A stretch of DNA of 63,385 bases from positions 1 to 63,385 of the forward strand of contig JBQDBK010000012.1 in the NCBI GenBank assembly GCA_052090825.1, written 5' to 3'. Below, piece after piece: positions 26,934 to 36,873 of the stretch. The notes below the pieces were generated by a model. It made no database searches. It saw nothing but the letters and a program-made list of their open reading frames with translations, and was not told where the DNA came from. Both the position numbers and the translations under genes were made by a program. Positions within the stretch are counted from its first letter, which is position 1. Every line of letters starts with the position of its first letter. The DNA comes from JBQDBK01 sp052090825. Its GTDB lineage: Bacteria > Bacillota > Clostridia > Tissierellales > Peptoniphilaceae.

Positions 26934-27692
26934 GTGAAAGGATATAATAAAAATCAAATAATTACTGATGAAGATAAACCTATAATAGGTATATCTTGGT
27001 TTGGTAAAGATGAGTTCGATGAAAATACTAAACTTTATACTGAAGCTGTAATTGCTACTGGGGGGAAACCTATCCTTATACCTAAATTAACTAATCAAAA
27101 AGATGCAAGTCAAGCTTTGAATTATTTAGATGGAGTTATTTTAGCAGGAGGAGTTGATATAAATCCAGAACTCTATAATGAAATAGCTCTAGAAGAAGTT
27201 AAAAATGTAAATGATGAAAGAGATAGGTCTGATTTTCTTTTATTAAAAGAATGTGAAAAAAGAGATATGGTAACTTTAGGGATTTGTCGTGGTATGCAAA
27301 TAATGAATGTATTTTGTGGGGGTTCTTTATATCAAGATCTTAATAAGCAATACACAAGTGAAATATTACATAGGTATATAGATAAAAGGGGATTTTTAAG
27401 TCATAATGTATTTTTAGAAAAAGGAAATATCTTATCTGAATCTATGGGAATTCATGGGAAATATGAAGTTACTTCCTGGCATCATCAAGCAATAAAAGAG
27501 CTTGGGGAAAATTTGAAAGTTGTGGCTAAATCAGAGGATGGTCTTATTGAAGCAATTGTAAAAACCGATAATTCATATTTTTATGGTGTTCAATGGCATC
27601 CTGAAAAATTAATAGATAATAGAGATATCTATGCTATTAATATGTATAAATCTTTTATGAATGAAGCTAAAAAAAGGAAGATCTCATTTTAA
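26934..27692 (+). CDS. Gamma-glutamyl-gamma-aminobutyrate hydrolase-like class I glutamine amidotransferase (peptidase C26)
   Basis: This 252-residue enzyme cleaves gamma-glutamyl amides. The catalytic triad is visible: LGICRGMQIMN (nucleophile Cys near 122) and GVQWHPEK (His and Glu near 222-224). The N-terminal part has PIIGISW and the GGVDINPELY loop typical of PuuD-like proteins. It starts at GTG behind AAAGGATG. The polyamine/putrescine genes that would point to PuuD proper are not adjacent, so the natural substrate is uncertain. Confidence 0.88.
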   Translation: MKGYNKNQIITDEDKPIIGISWFGKDEFDENTKLYTEAVIATGGKPILIPKLTNQKDASQALNYLDGVILAGGVDINPELYNEIALEEVKNVNDERDRSDFLLLKECEKRDMVTLGICRGMQIMNVFCGGSLYQDLNKQYTSEILHRYIDKRGFLSHNVFLEKGNILSESMGIHGKYEVTSWHHQAIKELGENLKVVAKSEDGLIEAIVKTDNSYFYGVQWHPEKLIDNRDIYAINMYKSFMNEAKKRKISF

Positions 27693-27700
27693 TGAGATCT
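27679..27700. terminator. Bidirectional terminator between convergent genes
   Basis: A 10-bp stem AGATCTCATT/AATGAGATCT (27679-27688 with 27691-27700) spans the stop codon of the C26 gene and is followed by T-rich sequence on the plus strand. The facing gene ends at 27703. Confidence 0.75.
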
Positions 27701-27702
27701 TT

Positions 27703-28872
27703 TTATAATTTATTAACTTCTTTTTCCAATAGTTTTAATCCCTTTTCTAAAAGAGATTGAGGGCAGGCTAAGTTAAGCCTCATAAAACCCTCACCATTAC
27801 TACCAAACCAATGTCCACTATCTAAAGCAAGGCCAGCATTTATAAACAAACTAACTAGTTCTTTTCTATTTAAGCCTAGTTTTCTACAGTCAAGAAACAT
27901 TAAATAAGTTCCTTGAAGTTTTATTGGCACTATAGTTTTAATATTATTAGAAAAGTATTGGTAGGCAAACTCTATATTGCTTTGTAAATAAATTAACAAT
28001 TCTTCTAACCATTTTTCTCCATGTCTATATAAATCTTCAGTAATTTCTCTGCTAAATACGTTTGAATGATTTAAAAAAAGATTATTTAATTCATTTTTAT
28101 ATTGATCCATTTTTTTTGTATCAGATATTATACAGTAAGAACTTTTCAGTCCTGCTATATTAAAAGTTTTAGAAGGGGCTGTACAGGTTATAGAATTCGT
28201 TTTAAATTCTTCAGATATACTTGCAAAAGAAGTGTGTTTATATGGTTTATAAACTAGATCAAAATGTACTTCATCAGAAACAACTAAAACATTGTTTTCA
28301 ATACATATCTTACCTAGTTTAATAAGTTCTTCTTTAGACCATACTCTTCCAACAGGATTATGTGGACTACATAAGATAAGCATTTTTACATCAGGATCTT
28401 TAGCTTTGTCTTCTAGGTCTTTAAAGTCCATGGTAAAATTTCCATTATTTTCAACTAATTTATTTTCAACTATAATTCGCTTATTATTTTTAATAACATC
28501 GAAAAAAGGATAATAGACTGGAGTTTGTATTATTATTTTGTCTTTTTCTTTAGTAAATAATCTAACCATCATATTTAATAGAAATACTACTCCAGGACCA
28601 TATTCTATTTCATTTTTTGTAACTTTTAAATTATGTCTTTTTCTAAGCCAATTTATAATAGCATCATAATAAGAGTCAGATCTTTTGGTATATCCGAAGA
28701 TTCCATGTTTAGATCTTTTAATAAGAGTATCTATAGCAAAATCTGGAATTTTAAACTCCATATCAGCAACCCAAAAGGGTTTAAGCTTAGGATTTCCAAA
28801 AATATTATCTAACTCTTCATATTTAATAGAGTCAGTATTAGACCTATCTATAACTTCATCAAAATTATACAT
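27703..28872 (-). CDS. PatB/MalY-type aminotransferase-fold C-S lyase
   Basis: This 389-residue fold-type I PLP enzyme has the PatB/MalY signature (FWVADMEFKIPDF near residue 33), VSDEVHFDL, and the PLP lysine in SKTFNIAGLKSSY near residue 235. Members are cystathionine beta-lyases or general cysteine-S-conjugate lyases that release a thiol, pyruvate and ammonia. The start at 28872, preceded by GGATG, gives the family length; the frame also allows an ATG at 28890. It is a single-gene unit on the minus strand. Confidence 0.9.
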   Translation of the reverse strand: MYNFDEVIDRSNTDSIKYEELDNIFGNPKLKPFWVADMEFKIPDFAIDTLIKRSKHGIFGYTKRSDSYYDAIINWLRKRHNLKVTKNEIEYGPGVVFLLNMMVRLFTKEKDKIIIQTPVYYPFFDVIKNNKRIIVENKLVENNGNFTMDFKDLEDKAKDPDVKMLILCSPHNPVGRVWSKEELIKLGKICIENNVLVVSDEVHFDLVYKPYKHTSFASISEEFKTNSITCTAPSKTFNIAGLKSSYCIISDTKKMDQYKNELNNLFLNHSNVFSREITEDLYRHGEKWLEELLIYLQSNIEFAYQYFSNNIKTIVPIKLQGTYLMFLDCRKLGLNRKELVSLFINAGLALDSGHWFGSNGEGFMRLNLACPQSLLEKGLKLLEKEVNKL

Positions 28873-28999
28873 TTCAACACATCCAATCAAATTTACTTAT
28901 TCTATTATATAAATTATAACATATGATTAAAATTAACTTAGTGATGACCTAAAATATATGAGTATATAATATCTAATAAAGATAATAAGAAAATAGGTG

Positions 29000-29030
29000 G
29001 TTGAAAGTTTGATATAAAATGTATTTAATT
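29000..29030 (+). repeat. Decayed solitary CRISPR-like repeat
   Basis: The sequence starts GTTGAA and ends ATAAAATGTATTTAATT, matching both ends of the repeat at 25993-26022. The middle seven bases differ and one base is inserted. It stands alone between patB and the GrpB gene. With 23 or so matching bases of 30 in an AT-rich background, chance is not excluded. Confidence 0.35.
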
Positions 29031-29102
29031 ATAAAACGAAAGTAGACTAGATCTAATTTTATATAATGAAAAATTATAAAATTTAAATTTTAAGGAGTTA
29101 GC

Positions 29103-29621
29103 ATGAAAACTGAAAAAGTTATAGTTGAGAAATGGAATCCTAATTGGGAACTTGAGTTTAAGAAGATTGTTGATTCATTTGGTCAGGAATTACTTAAAAG
29201 AGTTTTGAAAATCGAACATATTGGAAGTACTGCGGTTTATGGTTTATCTTCCAAGCCTTGTATAGATATGGATATTGTAATTAATGATTATTCTGATTTT
29301 GTAGATGTTAAATTCTTATTAGAGTGTAATGGTTACATACATGAAGGGGATTTGGGAATTAAAGGAAGAGAAGCCTTTGCATATAAAAATAAGAATAATT
29401 TAATGGTTCATCATTTGTATGTATGTGCTAAAGATTCTGAAGAACTTAAAAGACATGTGGAATTTAGAAATTATTTAAGAGATAATCCAGATGCTATAAG
29501 AAAATATTCTAAAATTAAAGAAGAGGGTGCAAAGTTATATCCCTATGATATAGACAAATATATTGAGTACAAGTCTTCTTTTATAGAATATATTTATGTG
29601 TTATGTGAACTTTCTAATTAA
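29103..29621 (+). CDS. GrpB family (UPF0157) protein, nucleotidyltransferase-like
   Basis: This 172-residue protein of the GrpB/UPF0157 family has the IEHIGSTAV motif followed by GLSSKPCIDMDIVI, which resembles the GS....DxD metal site of nucleotidyltransferases, and a later HHLYVC segment. The true substrate is not known. An AAGGAG site precedes the ATG. It stands alone between the CRISPR-like repeat and the sugar transporter. Confidence 0.88.
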   Translation: MKTEKVIVEKWNPNWELEFKKIVDSFGQELLKRVLKIEHIGSTAVYGLSSKPCIDMDIVINDYSDFVDVKFLLECNGYIHEGDLGIKGREAFAYKNKNNLMVHHLYVCAKDSEELKRHVEFRNYLRDNPDAIRKYSKIKEEGAKLYPYDIDKYIEYKSSFIEYIYVLCELSN

Positions 29622-29822
29622 AATATAAGAAGAATCAATTTCACTAAAATATTAGCTAATATTAATTTAAATTATATATTTTTATATTTATGGGTAAATA
29701 TTAATATATATTATTCTATAATTTTATATTTTAAATTTACTATTACTTATAATTTTTTATTTAAATATAAAGATATAGAAATACACCAATTAGGTGCATA
29801 AATAAATTTGAGAGGAGTTAAT

Positions 29823-30779
29823 ATGAATTCAAAAAAGAGTATTTTATTAGTTTTACTTATGATACTTTCTACTTTTATGGTTGCTTGTTCAAAAAATGAA
29901 AATAATGTAGAGGTTACAAAGAAAGACGAAAAAGAATTAAATGTTGCTTATGTAACAATGGATTTGACTAGTCCATATTTTATAAAAATAGTTGATGGAA
30001 TGAAGGAAGAGGCAAAAGAGCTAGGGATAAATTTAAGCGTGCATGATGGGAAGTATCAAGCTCAACCGCAAATAGATGCAATGGAAACTTTAATAACTCA
30101 AAAAGTTGATGCAATAATTTTAAGTGCAAATGATCCAGCAGCTTTACAACCATTAGTAGATAAAGCAAAAGAGGCAGGTATTAAAGTTATAGCAGCTAAT
30201 GCCGAAGTGAAGAATGTAGATGCTTTTGTCAGTTTAGTAGAGAAAGATTATGGTTTAACTGGTGGAGAGATTGCGGGTAAATATATAGCTGAACACATGG
30301 ATGGCGAAGCCGAAGTTGCTCTTTTAAAATTTACTCAAGTTCCTGCTGTTATAGAAAGAGGAGAAGGTTTAAAAGAAGGTATTTTAAAATATGCTCCTAA
30401 TGCTAAATTTGTAGCAGAAGTTGAGTCAAGTACAAGAGAAACAGGACTAAAAGCAATAGAAAATGTGTTACAAACTAATCCTAATTTAAATGTAGTAGTT
30501 GGTATAAATGATGATTCAGTTTTAGGAGCATATGAGGCTATGGTAGCTGCTAAAAAGACTGGCGATGATATTTGTCTTGTTGGACTAGATGCAGTAGATG
30601 AAGCTATAGCAAAAATTAAAGATGGTGGAATTTATAGGGGTACAGTTGATATTGATCCATATGGAAGTGGAAAGTTGATAATGGAAACAACAAAGAAAGT
30701 TCTTGATGGTGAAACTATTAATGACATGATAAAATTCCCTATGATTCCAGTAACGAGCGAAAATATAGATAAATATTAA
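29823..30779 (+). CDS. Sugar ABC transporter substrate-binding lipoprotein (RbsB-like)
   Basis: This 318-residue periplasmic-binding-protein-type lipoprotein has a signal peptide and lipobox (TFMVAC) giving lipidated Cys near residue 21, then the RbsB-like fold (VTMDLTSPYFIKIVDGM, ILSANDPAALQPLV, GINDDSVLGAYEAM, VGLDAVDEA). The start at 29823 follows GAGGAG; the frame upstream adds five residues. It heads a three-gene sugar uptake operon. The ligand could be ribose, inositol or another pentose or hexose; the sequence alone does not decide. Confidence 0.9.
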   Translation: MNSKKSILLVLLMILSTFMVACSKNENNVEVTKKDEKELNVAYVTMDLTSPYFIKIVDGMKEEAKELGINLSVHDGKYQAQPQIDAMETLITQKVDAIILSANDPAALQPLVDKAKEAGIKVIAANAEVKNVDAFVSLVEKDYGLTGGEIAGKYIAEHMDGEAEVALLKFTQVPAVIERGEGLKEGILKYAPNAKFVAEVESSTRETGLKAIENVLQTNPNLNVVVGINDDSVLGAYEAMVAAKKTGDDICLVGLDAVDEAIAKIKDGGIYRGTVDIDPYGSGKLIMETTKKVLDGETINDMIKFPMIPVTSENIDKY

Positions 30780-30782
30780 TTT

Positions 30783-30814
30783 AAAATAAAGGCAAATTAA
30801 TTTGCCTTTATTTT
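30783..30814 (+). terminator. Perfect palindrome between binding protein and ATPase genes
   Basis: A 16-bp perfect inverted repeat with no spacer (30783-30798 with 30799-30814) ends in TTTT. Such a partial terminator is usual here and lets the binding protein be made in excess over the membrane complex. Confidence 0.7.
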
Positions 30815-30830
30815 AATAACGGAGAAAGAA

Positions 30831-32333
30831 ATGAATGGAATTTTAAATTTAAAATCAATTTGCAAAAGTTATGGTGGAATAAAGGCTCTTGATAATGTGG
30901 ATATATCTTTTATAAAGGGAGAAATACATTCAATAGTTGGTGAAAACGGAGCTGGGAAATCTACTATGATACAGATAATAACAGGGGCTGTTTCACCCAC
31001 TAGTGGAGAAATTTATTTTAATAATGAAAAAATAAATGATATGACTCCTATAAAAAGCAAGTCTATGAAAATAGTAGCGGTTTATCAAGAACTTAATTTA
31101 ATTCCAGAATTAAGTGTATATGAAAATATCTTCTATGGAAGAGAAATAACAAAGGGCTTAACTTTAGATGAGAAAGATATGAAAGCTAAGGCTTTAAATA
31201 TTTTAAAGGACTTGGATTCTGATATAGATATAAATGAAAAGGTTAAAAATTTAGGCATTGGAAGTTCTCAAATAGTAGAAATTGCCAAAATTTTAATAGA
31301 TGAACCTAATTTAATACTTTTTGATGAACCTACAGCATCTCTTCCTCAAAAGGAAGGGGAAAAATTACATGAAATAATAAAAAAATTATCAAATAAGGGG
31401 ATAGCTATAGTATTTGTTTCTCATAAGCTTGATGAAGTAGTTAAAATATCAGATACCATATCTGTCCTAAGAGATGGAAAACTTATTACTAGCAAAAAAA
31501 AGACAAATATGGGAGAGGAATTCTTCAATATACCATCTTTAATTAGAGATATGACTGGAAAATCAATTGATTATGAAATAGACAGTAAAAGTGTTAATGA
31601 GGATAGAGTAAGGCCTATTCTAGAACTTAAAAATATTTCAACATCAAAAATATCTAATGTCAACCTATCTCTTTACAAGGGTGAGATTTTATCTATAACA
31701 GGAAAGCTTGGTTCTATGAGGACTGAACTACTATCTACGATTTTTGGAATTGAAAAAATTAAGACTGGAGAGATTTATATAAATGGAAAAGCTGTTTCAA
31801 TAAATAATCCTAAAGATGCAATGAAACTTGGAATAGTCTATATTACAGAGGACAGAAAAGATAGTGGTTTGTTTATGAACTTATCAATAAAAGAAAATAT
31901 GACTATAGTTCACATAAATAATAAAGGATTGTTAAATAGAATAGATGATAAAGAAGAAGAAAAAGCAATAGAAGAAATTTTATCTAAGTTAGATGTGAAA
32001 TATTCAAATATAAATCAAAAAGTTAAGGAACTAAGTGGTGGAAATCAACAAAAAGTAGTAATTGGTAAATGGCTAATTACTTCTCCTGAAATTATTTTAT
32101 TAGATGAACCTACTAGGGGAGTTGATGTAGGTGCAAAGGAAGAGATATATAAGATAATTTATAAGTTGGCAAAAGAAGGAAAGGCTATTATAATGGTTTC
32201 ATCAGAGATAGAAGAGGTACTTAGACTTTCTCATAGGACTTTAGTAATGAGTAATGGTAAGATTATATCTGAGTATGATAGAGAAGATATGGTAGTTGAG
32301 AATATATTAAATGATTCTTTTGCGCTAAACTAG
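30831..32333 (+). CDS. Sugar ABC transporter ATPase, duplicated (RbsA-like)
   Basis: This 500-residue protein has two ABC modules. The N-terminal one has Walker A GENGAGKST, a degenerate signature LGIGSSQ and Walker B LILFDEPTASL. The C-terminal one has LSGGNQQKVVIGKW and IILLDEPTRGVDVG but no canonical Walker A (KGEILSITGKLGSMRTELL), as is normal in the RbsA/XylG group. It powers import of the sugar delivered by the lipoprotein upstream. A GGAGAAAGAA site precedes the ATG. Confidence 0.93.
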   Translation: MNGILNLKSICKSYGGIKALDNVDISFIKGEIHSIVGENGAGKSTMIQIITGAVSPTSGEIYFNNEKINDMTPIKSKSMKIVAVYQELNLIPELSVYENIFYGREITKGLTLDEKDMKAKALNILKDLDSDIDINEKVKNLGIGSSQIVEIAKILIDEPNLILFDEPTASLPQKEGEKLHEIIKKLSNKGIAIVFVSHKLDEVVKISDTISVLRDGKLITSKKKTNMGEEFFNIPSLIRDMTGKSIDYEIDSKSVNEDRVRPILELKNISTSKISNVNLSLYKGEILSITGKLGSMRTELLSTIFGIEKIKTGEIYINGKAVSINNPKDAMKLGIVYITEDRKDSGLFMNLSIKENMTIVHINNKGLLNRIDDKEEEKAIEEILSKLDVKYSNINQKVKELSGGNQQKVVIGKWLITSPEIILLDEPTRGVDVGAKEEIYKIIYKLAKEGKAIIMVSSEIEEVLRLSHRTLVMSNGKIISEYDREDMVVENILNDSFALN

Positions 32334-32345
32334 GGGTGGTTGTGA

Positions 32346-33287
32346 TTGTTAAATAAATTAAAAAAATTTACTTTTAAATACGGTACTTTTATTTTTTTCG
32401 TCATATTAATAATATTCTTTTCTCTTACCACAGATACTTTTTTGCATTTGCAAAATATAACTAATATATTAAGACAAATTTCAATTATTGGAATCTGCAC
32501 AGTCGGTATGACCATGATTATTTTAACAGGGGGAATAGATTTATCTATAGGATCAATAGTAGCCTTAAGTGGAATAGTTTTATCTAAAATGATTGTATCT
32601 GGAATTTCCATTCCTCTAGCTATAGTTGCAACTCTCCTTGTTGGGATTTTACTTGGGTTTATTAATGGAATTTTAATAAATAAAGTTAAGATACCACCTT
32701 TAATAGCCACTCTTGGAACAATCTCAGTATATAGAGGCATAGCCTATATTATTACAGGGGGGATAGCTATTTATGGCTTTCCAGATTCTTTTAGAATTAT
32801 AGGACAAGGATATTTAGGATTTATGCCCATCCCTGTAATTATCCAATTAATAGTTTATTTTTTTGGTATATACATCTTATATAAAACTCCTTTGGGAAGG
32901 TATATTTATGGAATAGGCAGCAGTGAAAAAGTATCCTATTTATCAGGAATAAATGTATCAAAAGTTAAGTATTTTGTCTATATGCTATCTGGATTTTTAG
33001 GAAGTTTAGCAGGAATTGTTTTATTATCTAGGTTAAATAGTGGTTTGCCAAATACAGCAACGGGTTTTGAACTTGATGTAGTTACTGCAGTTGTATTAGG
33101 AGGTATTAGTATAACTGGTGGAGAAGGAAGATTAGAAAAATCTATATTAGGTTGTTTAATTATAGGGGTTTTATCTAATGGGATGATTCTTTTGGGCATA
33201 CCAGAATTTTATCAAATGCTTACAAAAGGTTTAGTTTTAATTTTAGCAGTTGGGATTGATATTACTATGAAAAGAAGTATGGATTAA
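32346..33287 (+). CDS. Sugar ABC transporter permease (RbsC-like)
   Basis: This 313-residue polytopic membrane protein of the RbsC/branched-chain type has the TGGIDLSIGSIVALSG signature near residue 65 and ITGGEGRLEKSILG near residue 260. It starts at TTG behind AGGGGTGG, 12 bases after the ATPase gene. It completes the importer. No sugar kinase, mutarotase or regulator gene is adjacent. Confidence 0.92.
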   Translation: MLNKLKKFTFKYGTFIFFVILIIFFSLTTDTFLHLQNITNILRQISIIGICTVGMTMIILTGGIDLSIGSIVALSGIVLSKMIVSGISIPLAIVATLLVGILLGFINGILINKVKIPPLIATLGTISVYRGIAYIITGGIAIYGFPDSFRIIGQGYLGFMPIPVIIQLIVYFFGIYILYKTPLGRYIYGIGSSEKVSYLSGINVSKVKYFVYMLSGFLGSLAGIVLLSRLNSGLPNTATGFELDVVTAVVLGGISITGGEGRLEKSILGCLIIGVLSNGMILLGIPEFYQMLTKGLVLILAVGIDITMKRSMD

Positions 33288-33324
33288 ATAAAGTTTATAT
33301 ATTTTAAAATTAAATAGCATTTAT

Positions 33325-33350
33325 ATGATGGAGACATGTATTTGTCTCTG
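33325..33350 (+). terminator. Weak terminator after the sugar transporter operon
   Basis: A GAGACA/TGTCTC stem with a short loop is followed by GTTTTC. The remaining bases to 33507 are AT-rich and should hold the aro operon promoter, which I could not place securely. Confidence 0.45.
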
Positions 33351-33507
33351 TTTTCATTTTTAATCTTATTATATTATTAACTTAATAAATAAATCTTGAT
33401 GAAATTATAAAGTAAATTAGAATATAATCTAGTAACAATTAAAAAGTACTTTAATATATAATAGGTATAAGAGAATTTAATAATAGGATACAACGAGAGG
33501 TCTTACG

Positions 33508-34551
33508 ATGATAATAGAAGTAAAAGAAAATAATTATAATATAGAGATTGGATATAAGATAGATAAAAAATTAAGAAACTACCTACTAAAGAATAAGGAG
33601 AGAAAAATAGCTTTAATTTCTGATGATAAGGTATACCCTATATATAAGGAGAGAATAGAAAAAATTCTAAAAGGACTATCCTATTCATCTTTTATTTTTG
33701 AAAATGGCGAAAATTCAAAGTCAATGAAAGTTTATGAAGAGGCTATGTTCTTTTTATCAAATAATAATTTTTCGAGAGGAGATCTTATTTTAGCTTTTGG
33801 TGGTGGAGTAACTGGAGATTTATCTGGCTATCTTGCAGGAACTTATCTCAGGGGAATTAGTTTTGTGGCTGTACCGACAAGTCTTTTATCCATGATAGAT
33901 TCTTCTGTTGGAGGGAAAAATGGAATTAATTTCAACGGGCTTAAAAATCAAATAGGGACTTTTTATTTTCCAGAATATGTTCATATAGACTATAGTTTTT
34001 TAGAAACTTTAGATGAAAGAAATAGGAATAACGGTCTAGCAGAAATTTTTAAGTATGCTGTCTTAAAAGATAAAAATCTATATAAAAATTTAAAGGAAAA
34101 TAAAGATAAGTTAAACTATGAATATCTTATAGGAAGGTCCTTAGAAATTAAGCTAGACTTTGTAAGAGACGATGAAAGAGATAAGGGGAAAAGACAGTAT
34201 TTAAATTTAGGTCATACAATAGGCCATGGAATAGAGGGTTTAAGTAATTATTCTATAAATCATGGAGAAGCAGTTGGTATAGGACTTATATATATGGCTA
34301 GAGCAAGCTATAAAAAAAGTCTTGCCAAAGAAGATTTTTATAAAGATTTAATTAGGGAATTTAAGGCTTATAACTTGCCAACATCTTATTCTTTTAAAAA
34401 TGAAGATATATTGGAAATAATAAAGCATGATAAAAAAATAAAAGACAATATGATAAATATTATAATTCCAGTAGAAATAGGTAGAGCTATAAATAAAAAG
34501 GTTAAACTTGATGAGCTAGTGGACTTTATAGACTTAGGGAAGACAGAATAA
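33508..34551 (+). CDS. aroB: 3-dehydroquinate synthase
   Basis: This 347-residue, NAD- and metal-dependent enzyme converts DAHP to 3-dehydroquinate, the second step of the shikimate pathway. It has the GGGVTGDLSGYLAGTYLRG NAD/substrate region near residue 95, SSVGGKNGIN, KYAVLKD with a metal-site glutamate just before it, and LGHTIGHGIE with metal histidines near residue 235. A GAGAGG site precedes the ATG. It is the first gene of an eight-gene operon, and its stop overlaps the aroA start by one base. Confidence 0.95.
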   Translation: MIIEVKENNYNIEIGYKIDKKLRNYLLKNKERKIALISDDKVYPIYKERIEKILKGLSYSSFIFENGENSKSMKVYEEAMFFLSNNNFSRGDLILAFGGGVTGDLSGYLAGTYLRGISFVAVPTSLLSMIDSSVGGKNGINFNGLKNQIGTFYFPEYVHIDYSFLETLDERNRNNGLAEIFKYAVLKDKNLYKNLKENKDKLNYEYLIGRSLEIKLDFVRDDERDKGKRQYLNLGHTIGHGIEGLSNYSINHGEAVGIGLIYMARASYKKSLAKEDFYKDLIREFKAYNLPTSYSFKNEDILEIIKHDKKIKDNMINIIIPVEIGRAINKKVKLDELVDFIDLGKTE

Positions 34552-35786
34552 TGGATGTAGTAATAAAAAATAAAAAATTAAGGGGTTCAATAGAAGGAAT
34601 AAGTTCAAAGTCCTATGCTCATAGGGCCCTATTTTGTAGTGCTCTTGCTAAGGGAAGATCAAAGTTAATAATAGACACTCTTTCCAAAGATATAATAAAT
34701 ACAATAGACGTTATTAAAGCTATGGGATGTTTAGTAGAAGTTAAGGGAAACGAAATTATAGTTGACAGTTCTAAGGGTTATAGGAATAAATTTTTCCAAA
34801 GTACTGGTGAAAGTGGTACTAGCTTAAGACTTGCCCTTCCAATTTTTGCCTCTTTAGGAATAGATTCAAATATAGTTAGAGAAGGTAGCTTAATAGGAAG
34901 AACAAATGAAGTCTATTTTAAAGTCCTACCTAAACATGGGGTAGACATCTTTGAAGAAAGACAATCTATACTCTTAAGAGGTCAATTAAAAAGCGGTTCC
35001 TATGAAGTAGAGGGGAATATAAGCTCTCAATTTGTATCAGGTCTTTTGCTAGCTCTAGGGAACTTTAAAGAAGAGAGCAAAATAAAAATAAAATTTAATT
35101 TAGAGTCAAAACCCTATGTTGATATGACAATAGATGTAATGAAAAAATTTGGAACAAGTATTGTAGAAGGGAAAAACTTTTATCTTGTAGGTGGAGAATA
35201 TGCACCAAGTGATTATATTGTAGAAAAAGACTGGAGCAATGCCCTGTTCTTTTTAATAGCAGGAGTAGAGGTTAAGGGGCTTAATATAAATTCTAAGCAG
35301 GGTGATAAAATGGCTTTAGGATATTTAGAGAAATTAGGCTATTTAAATATATCAGAAAATGAAGTTAAGTTAGAAAAGTTAAAAAAAGCTGAAGATTTTA
35401 GAATTATTGATGCCAGAAATATACCAGACTGTGTGCCAGCCCTATGTATAATATCTGCCCTTACGCCTGGACTTACAAAGGTTAAAAATATAAGTAGACT
35501 GAGATTAAAAGAAAGTGACAGAGTATCTACAACTATAAGTATGCTTAGGAATTTGGGAGTAGATGTAAAAGAAGAAGAAAATTCATTCACTTTTTCTAGT
35601 GTTGAGTCCTTTAAATCTTGCAAGATAAATTCCTATAACGACCATAGAATAGCTATGGCAGGAGCTATAGCAGGAACTTTTTCTAATGGACAAGTTATTA
35701 TATTAGATAGCAAAAGTGTTGAAAAATCCTATATTAATTTTTTTAAAGATTTTAAAAGTCTAGGAGGAGAATATAATGTCCTATAG
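34551..35786 (+). CDS. aroA: 3-phosphoshikimate 1-carboxyvinyltransferase (EPSP synthase)
   Basis: This 411-residue enzyme joins phosphoenolpyruvate to shikimate-3-phosphate. Conserved pieces are SSKSYAHRALFCSALA at the N-terminus, GESGTSLRL (where class I enzymes show GNAGTA.R), RLRLKESDRV near residue 320 and NDHRIAMA near 363. The GESGTS loop and the overall sequence fit the non-class I group common in Firmicutes. It overlaps aroB and aroC at its ends, so translation is coupled. Confidence 0.95.
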   Translation: MDVVIKNKKLRGSIEGISSKSYAHRALFCSALAKGRSKLIIDTLSKDIINTIDVIKAMGCLVEVKGNEIIVDSSKGYRNKFFQSTGESGTSLRLALPIFASLGIDSNIVREGSLIGRTNEVYFKVLPKHGVDIFEERQSILLRGQLKSGSYEVEGNISSQFVSGLLLALGNFKEESKIKIKFNLESKPYVDMTIDVMKKFGTSIVEGKNFYLVGGEYAPSDYIVEKDWSNALFFLIAGVEVKGLNINSKQGDKMALGYLEKLGYLNISENEVKLEKLKKAEDFRIIDARNIPDCVPALCIISALTPGLTKVKNISRLRLKESDRVSTTISMLRNLGVDVKEEENSFTFSSVESFKSCKINSYNDHRIAMAGAIAGTFSNGQVIILDSKSVEKSYINFFKDFKSLGGEYNVL

Positions 35787-36873
35787 TTTTGGAGATATAT
35801 TTAAAATAAGTTTATTTGGGCAATCTCATTCAGAAGAAATGGGAATACTTATAGATGGTCTTCCTGCTGGGAAGAAAATAGATTTAGATTTTATAAACTG
35901 CGAATTAGACAGAAGAAGGCCAGGGAAAAATAATTATTCTACAAGTAGAAAAGAAAGTGATAAGTTTAGAATAGTTTCAGGGCTTGTTGATGGATATACT
36001 TGTGGAGCACCACTCTGTGGTCTTATAAAGAATAAAGATTTTAAAAGTAAGGATTATAGTCAGTTAAAAGATAAACCTAGACCATCCCATGCTGATTTTC
36101 CTGCCTATATAAAATATAAAACTTTTAATGATATAAGTGGTGGTGGACAGTTTTCTGGAAGAATGACTGCTCCAATGACTATAGGAGGAGCTATAGCAAA
36201 GAAAATACTAAAAGAGAAAAATATTTTTATAGGAGCTCATATAAAAAGTATAAAAAATATTGAAGATAGTAAAATTGACTATACCAATGTAAAATATGAA
36301 GATTTAAAAAGTATAGCTTCAAAGGAGTTCCCAGTTATAGATGAGGAAATCGGAAGAAATATGATAGAACTTATTGAAGATATCAAATCTAAAAAAGATT
36401 CCCTAGGTGGAATAGTTGAAGTGGTAGTATTTGGGCTTCCAATTGGAGTGGGTGAACCTATTTACAATTCAGTTGAAGCTAAAATTTCTTCTGCTATTTT
36501 TTCTATTCCTGGAGTAAGGGGAATTGAATTTGGGACTGGTTTCAAGTCAAGTGAGATGACAGGGAGCCAGCATAATGATGAATACTATTATAGGAATTCT
36601 AAAGTGATGACAAAAACTAATAATAGCGGAGGGGTGATTGGAGGAATGACTAATGGCATGCCTTTAATATTTAAAGTTGCAATAAAACCTACAAGTTCAA
36701 TAGGAAAAATTCAAAAAACAGTGAATTTAAAGGATAAAAGGGATACTGACTTAGAAATTTCTGGAAGACATGACCCTTGTATAGTTCCAAGAGCTTTACC
36801 AGCCTTAGAGTCAATTACTGCCATAGCTCTTTTGGATTTAATGATGATAGGTGGATTTTATGAACTTAGATAA
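35776..36873 (+). CDS. aroC: Chorismate synthase
   Basis: This 365-residue enzyme uses reduced FMN to convert EPSP to chorismate. It has GQSHSEEMGILIDGLPAG at residue 14, RRRPGKN, the SGGGQFSGRMTA flavin region near residue 120, and SGRHDPCIVPRALP near residue 330. An AGGAGGAG site inside the end of aroA precedes the ATG. Confidence 0.95.
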   Translation: MSYSFGDIFKISLFGQSHSEEMGILIDGLPAGKKIDLDFINCELDRRRPGKNNYSTSRKESDKFRIVSGLVDGYTCGAPLCGLIKNKDFKSKDYSQLKDKPRPSHADFPAYIKYKTFNDISGGGQFSGRMTAPMTIGGAIAKKILKEKNIFIGAHIKSIKNIEDSKIDYTNVKYEDLKSIASKEFPVIDEEIGRNMIELIEDIKSKKDSLGGIVEVVVFGLPIGVGEPIYNSVEAKISSAIFSIPGVRGIEFGTGFKSSEMTGSQHNDEYYYRNSKVMTKTNNSGGVIGGMTNGMPLIFKVAIKPTSSIGKIQKTVNLKDKRDTDLEISGRHDPCIVPRALPALESITAIALLDLMMIGGFYELR

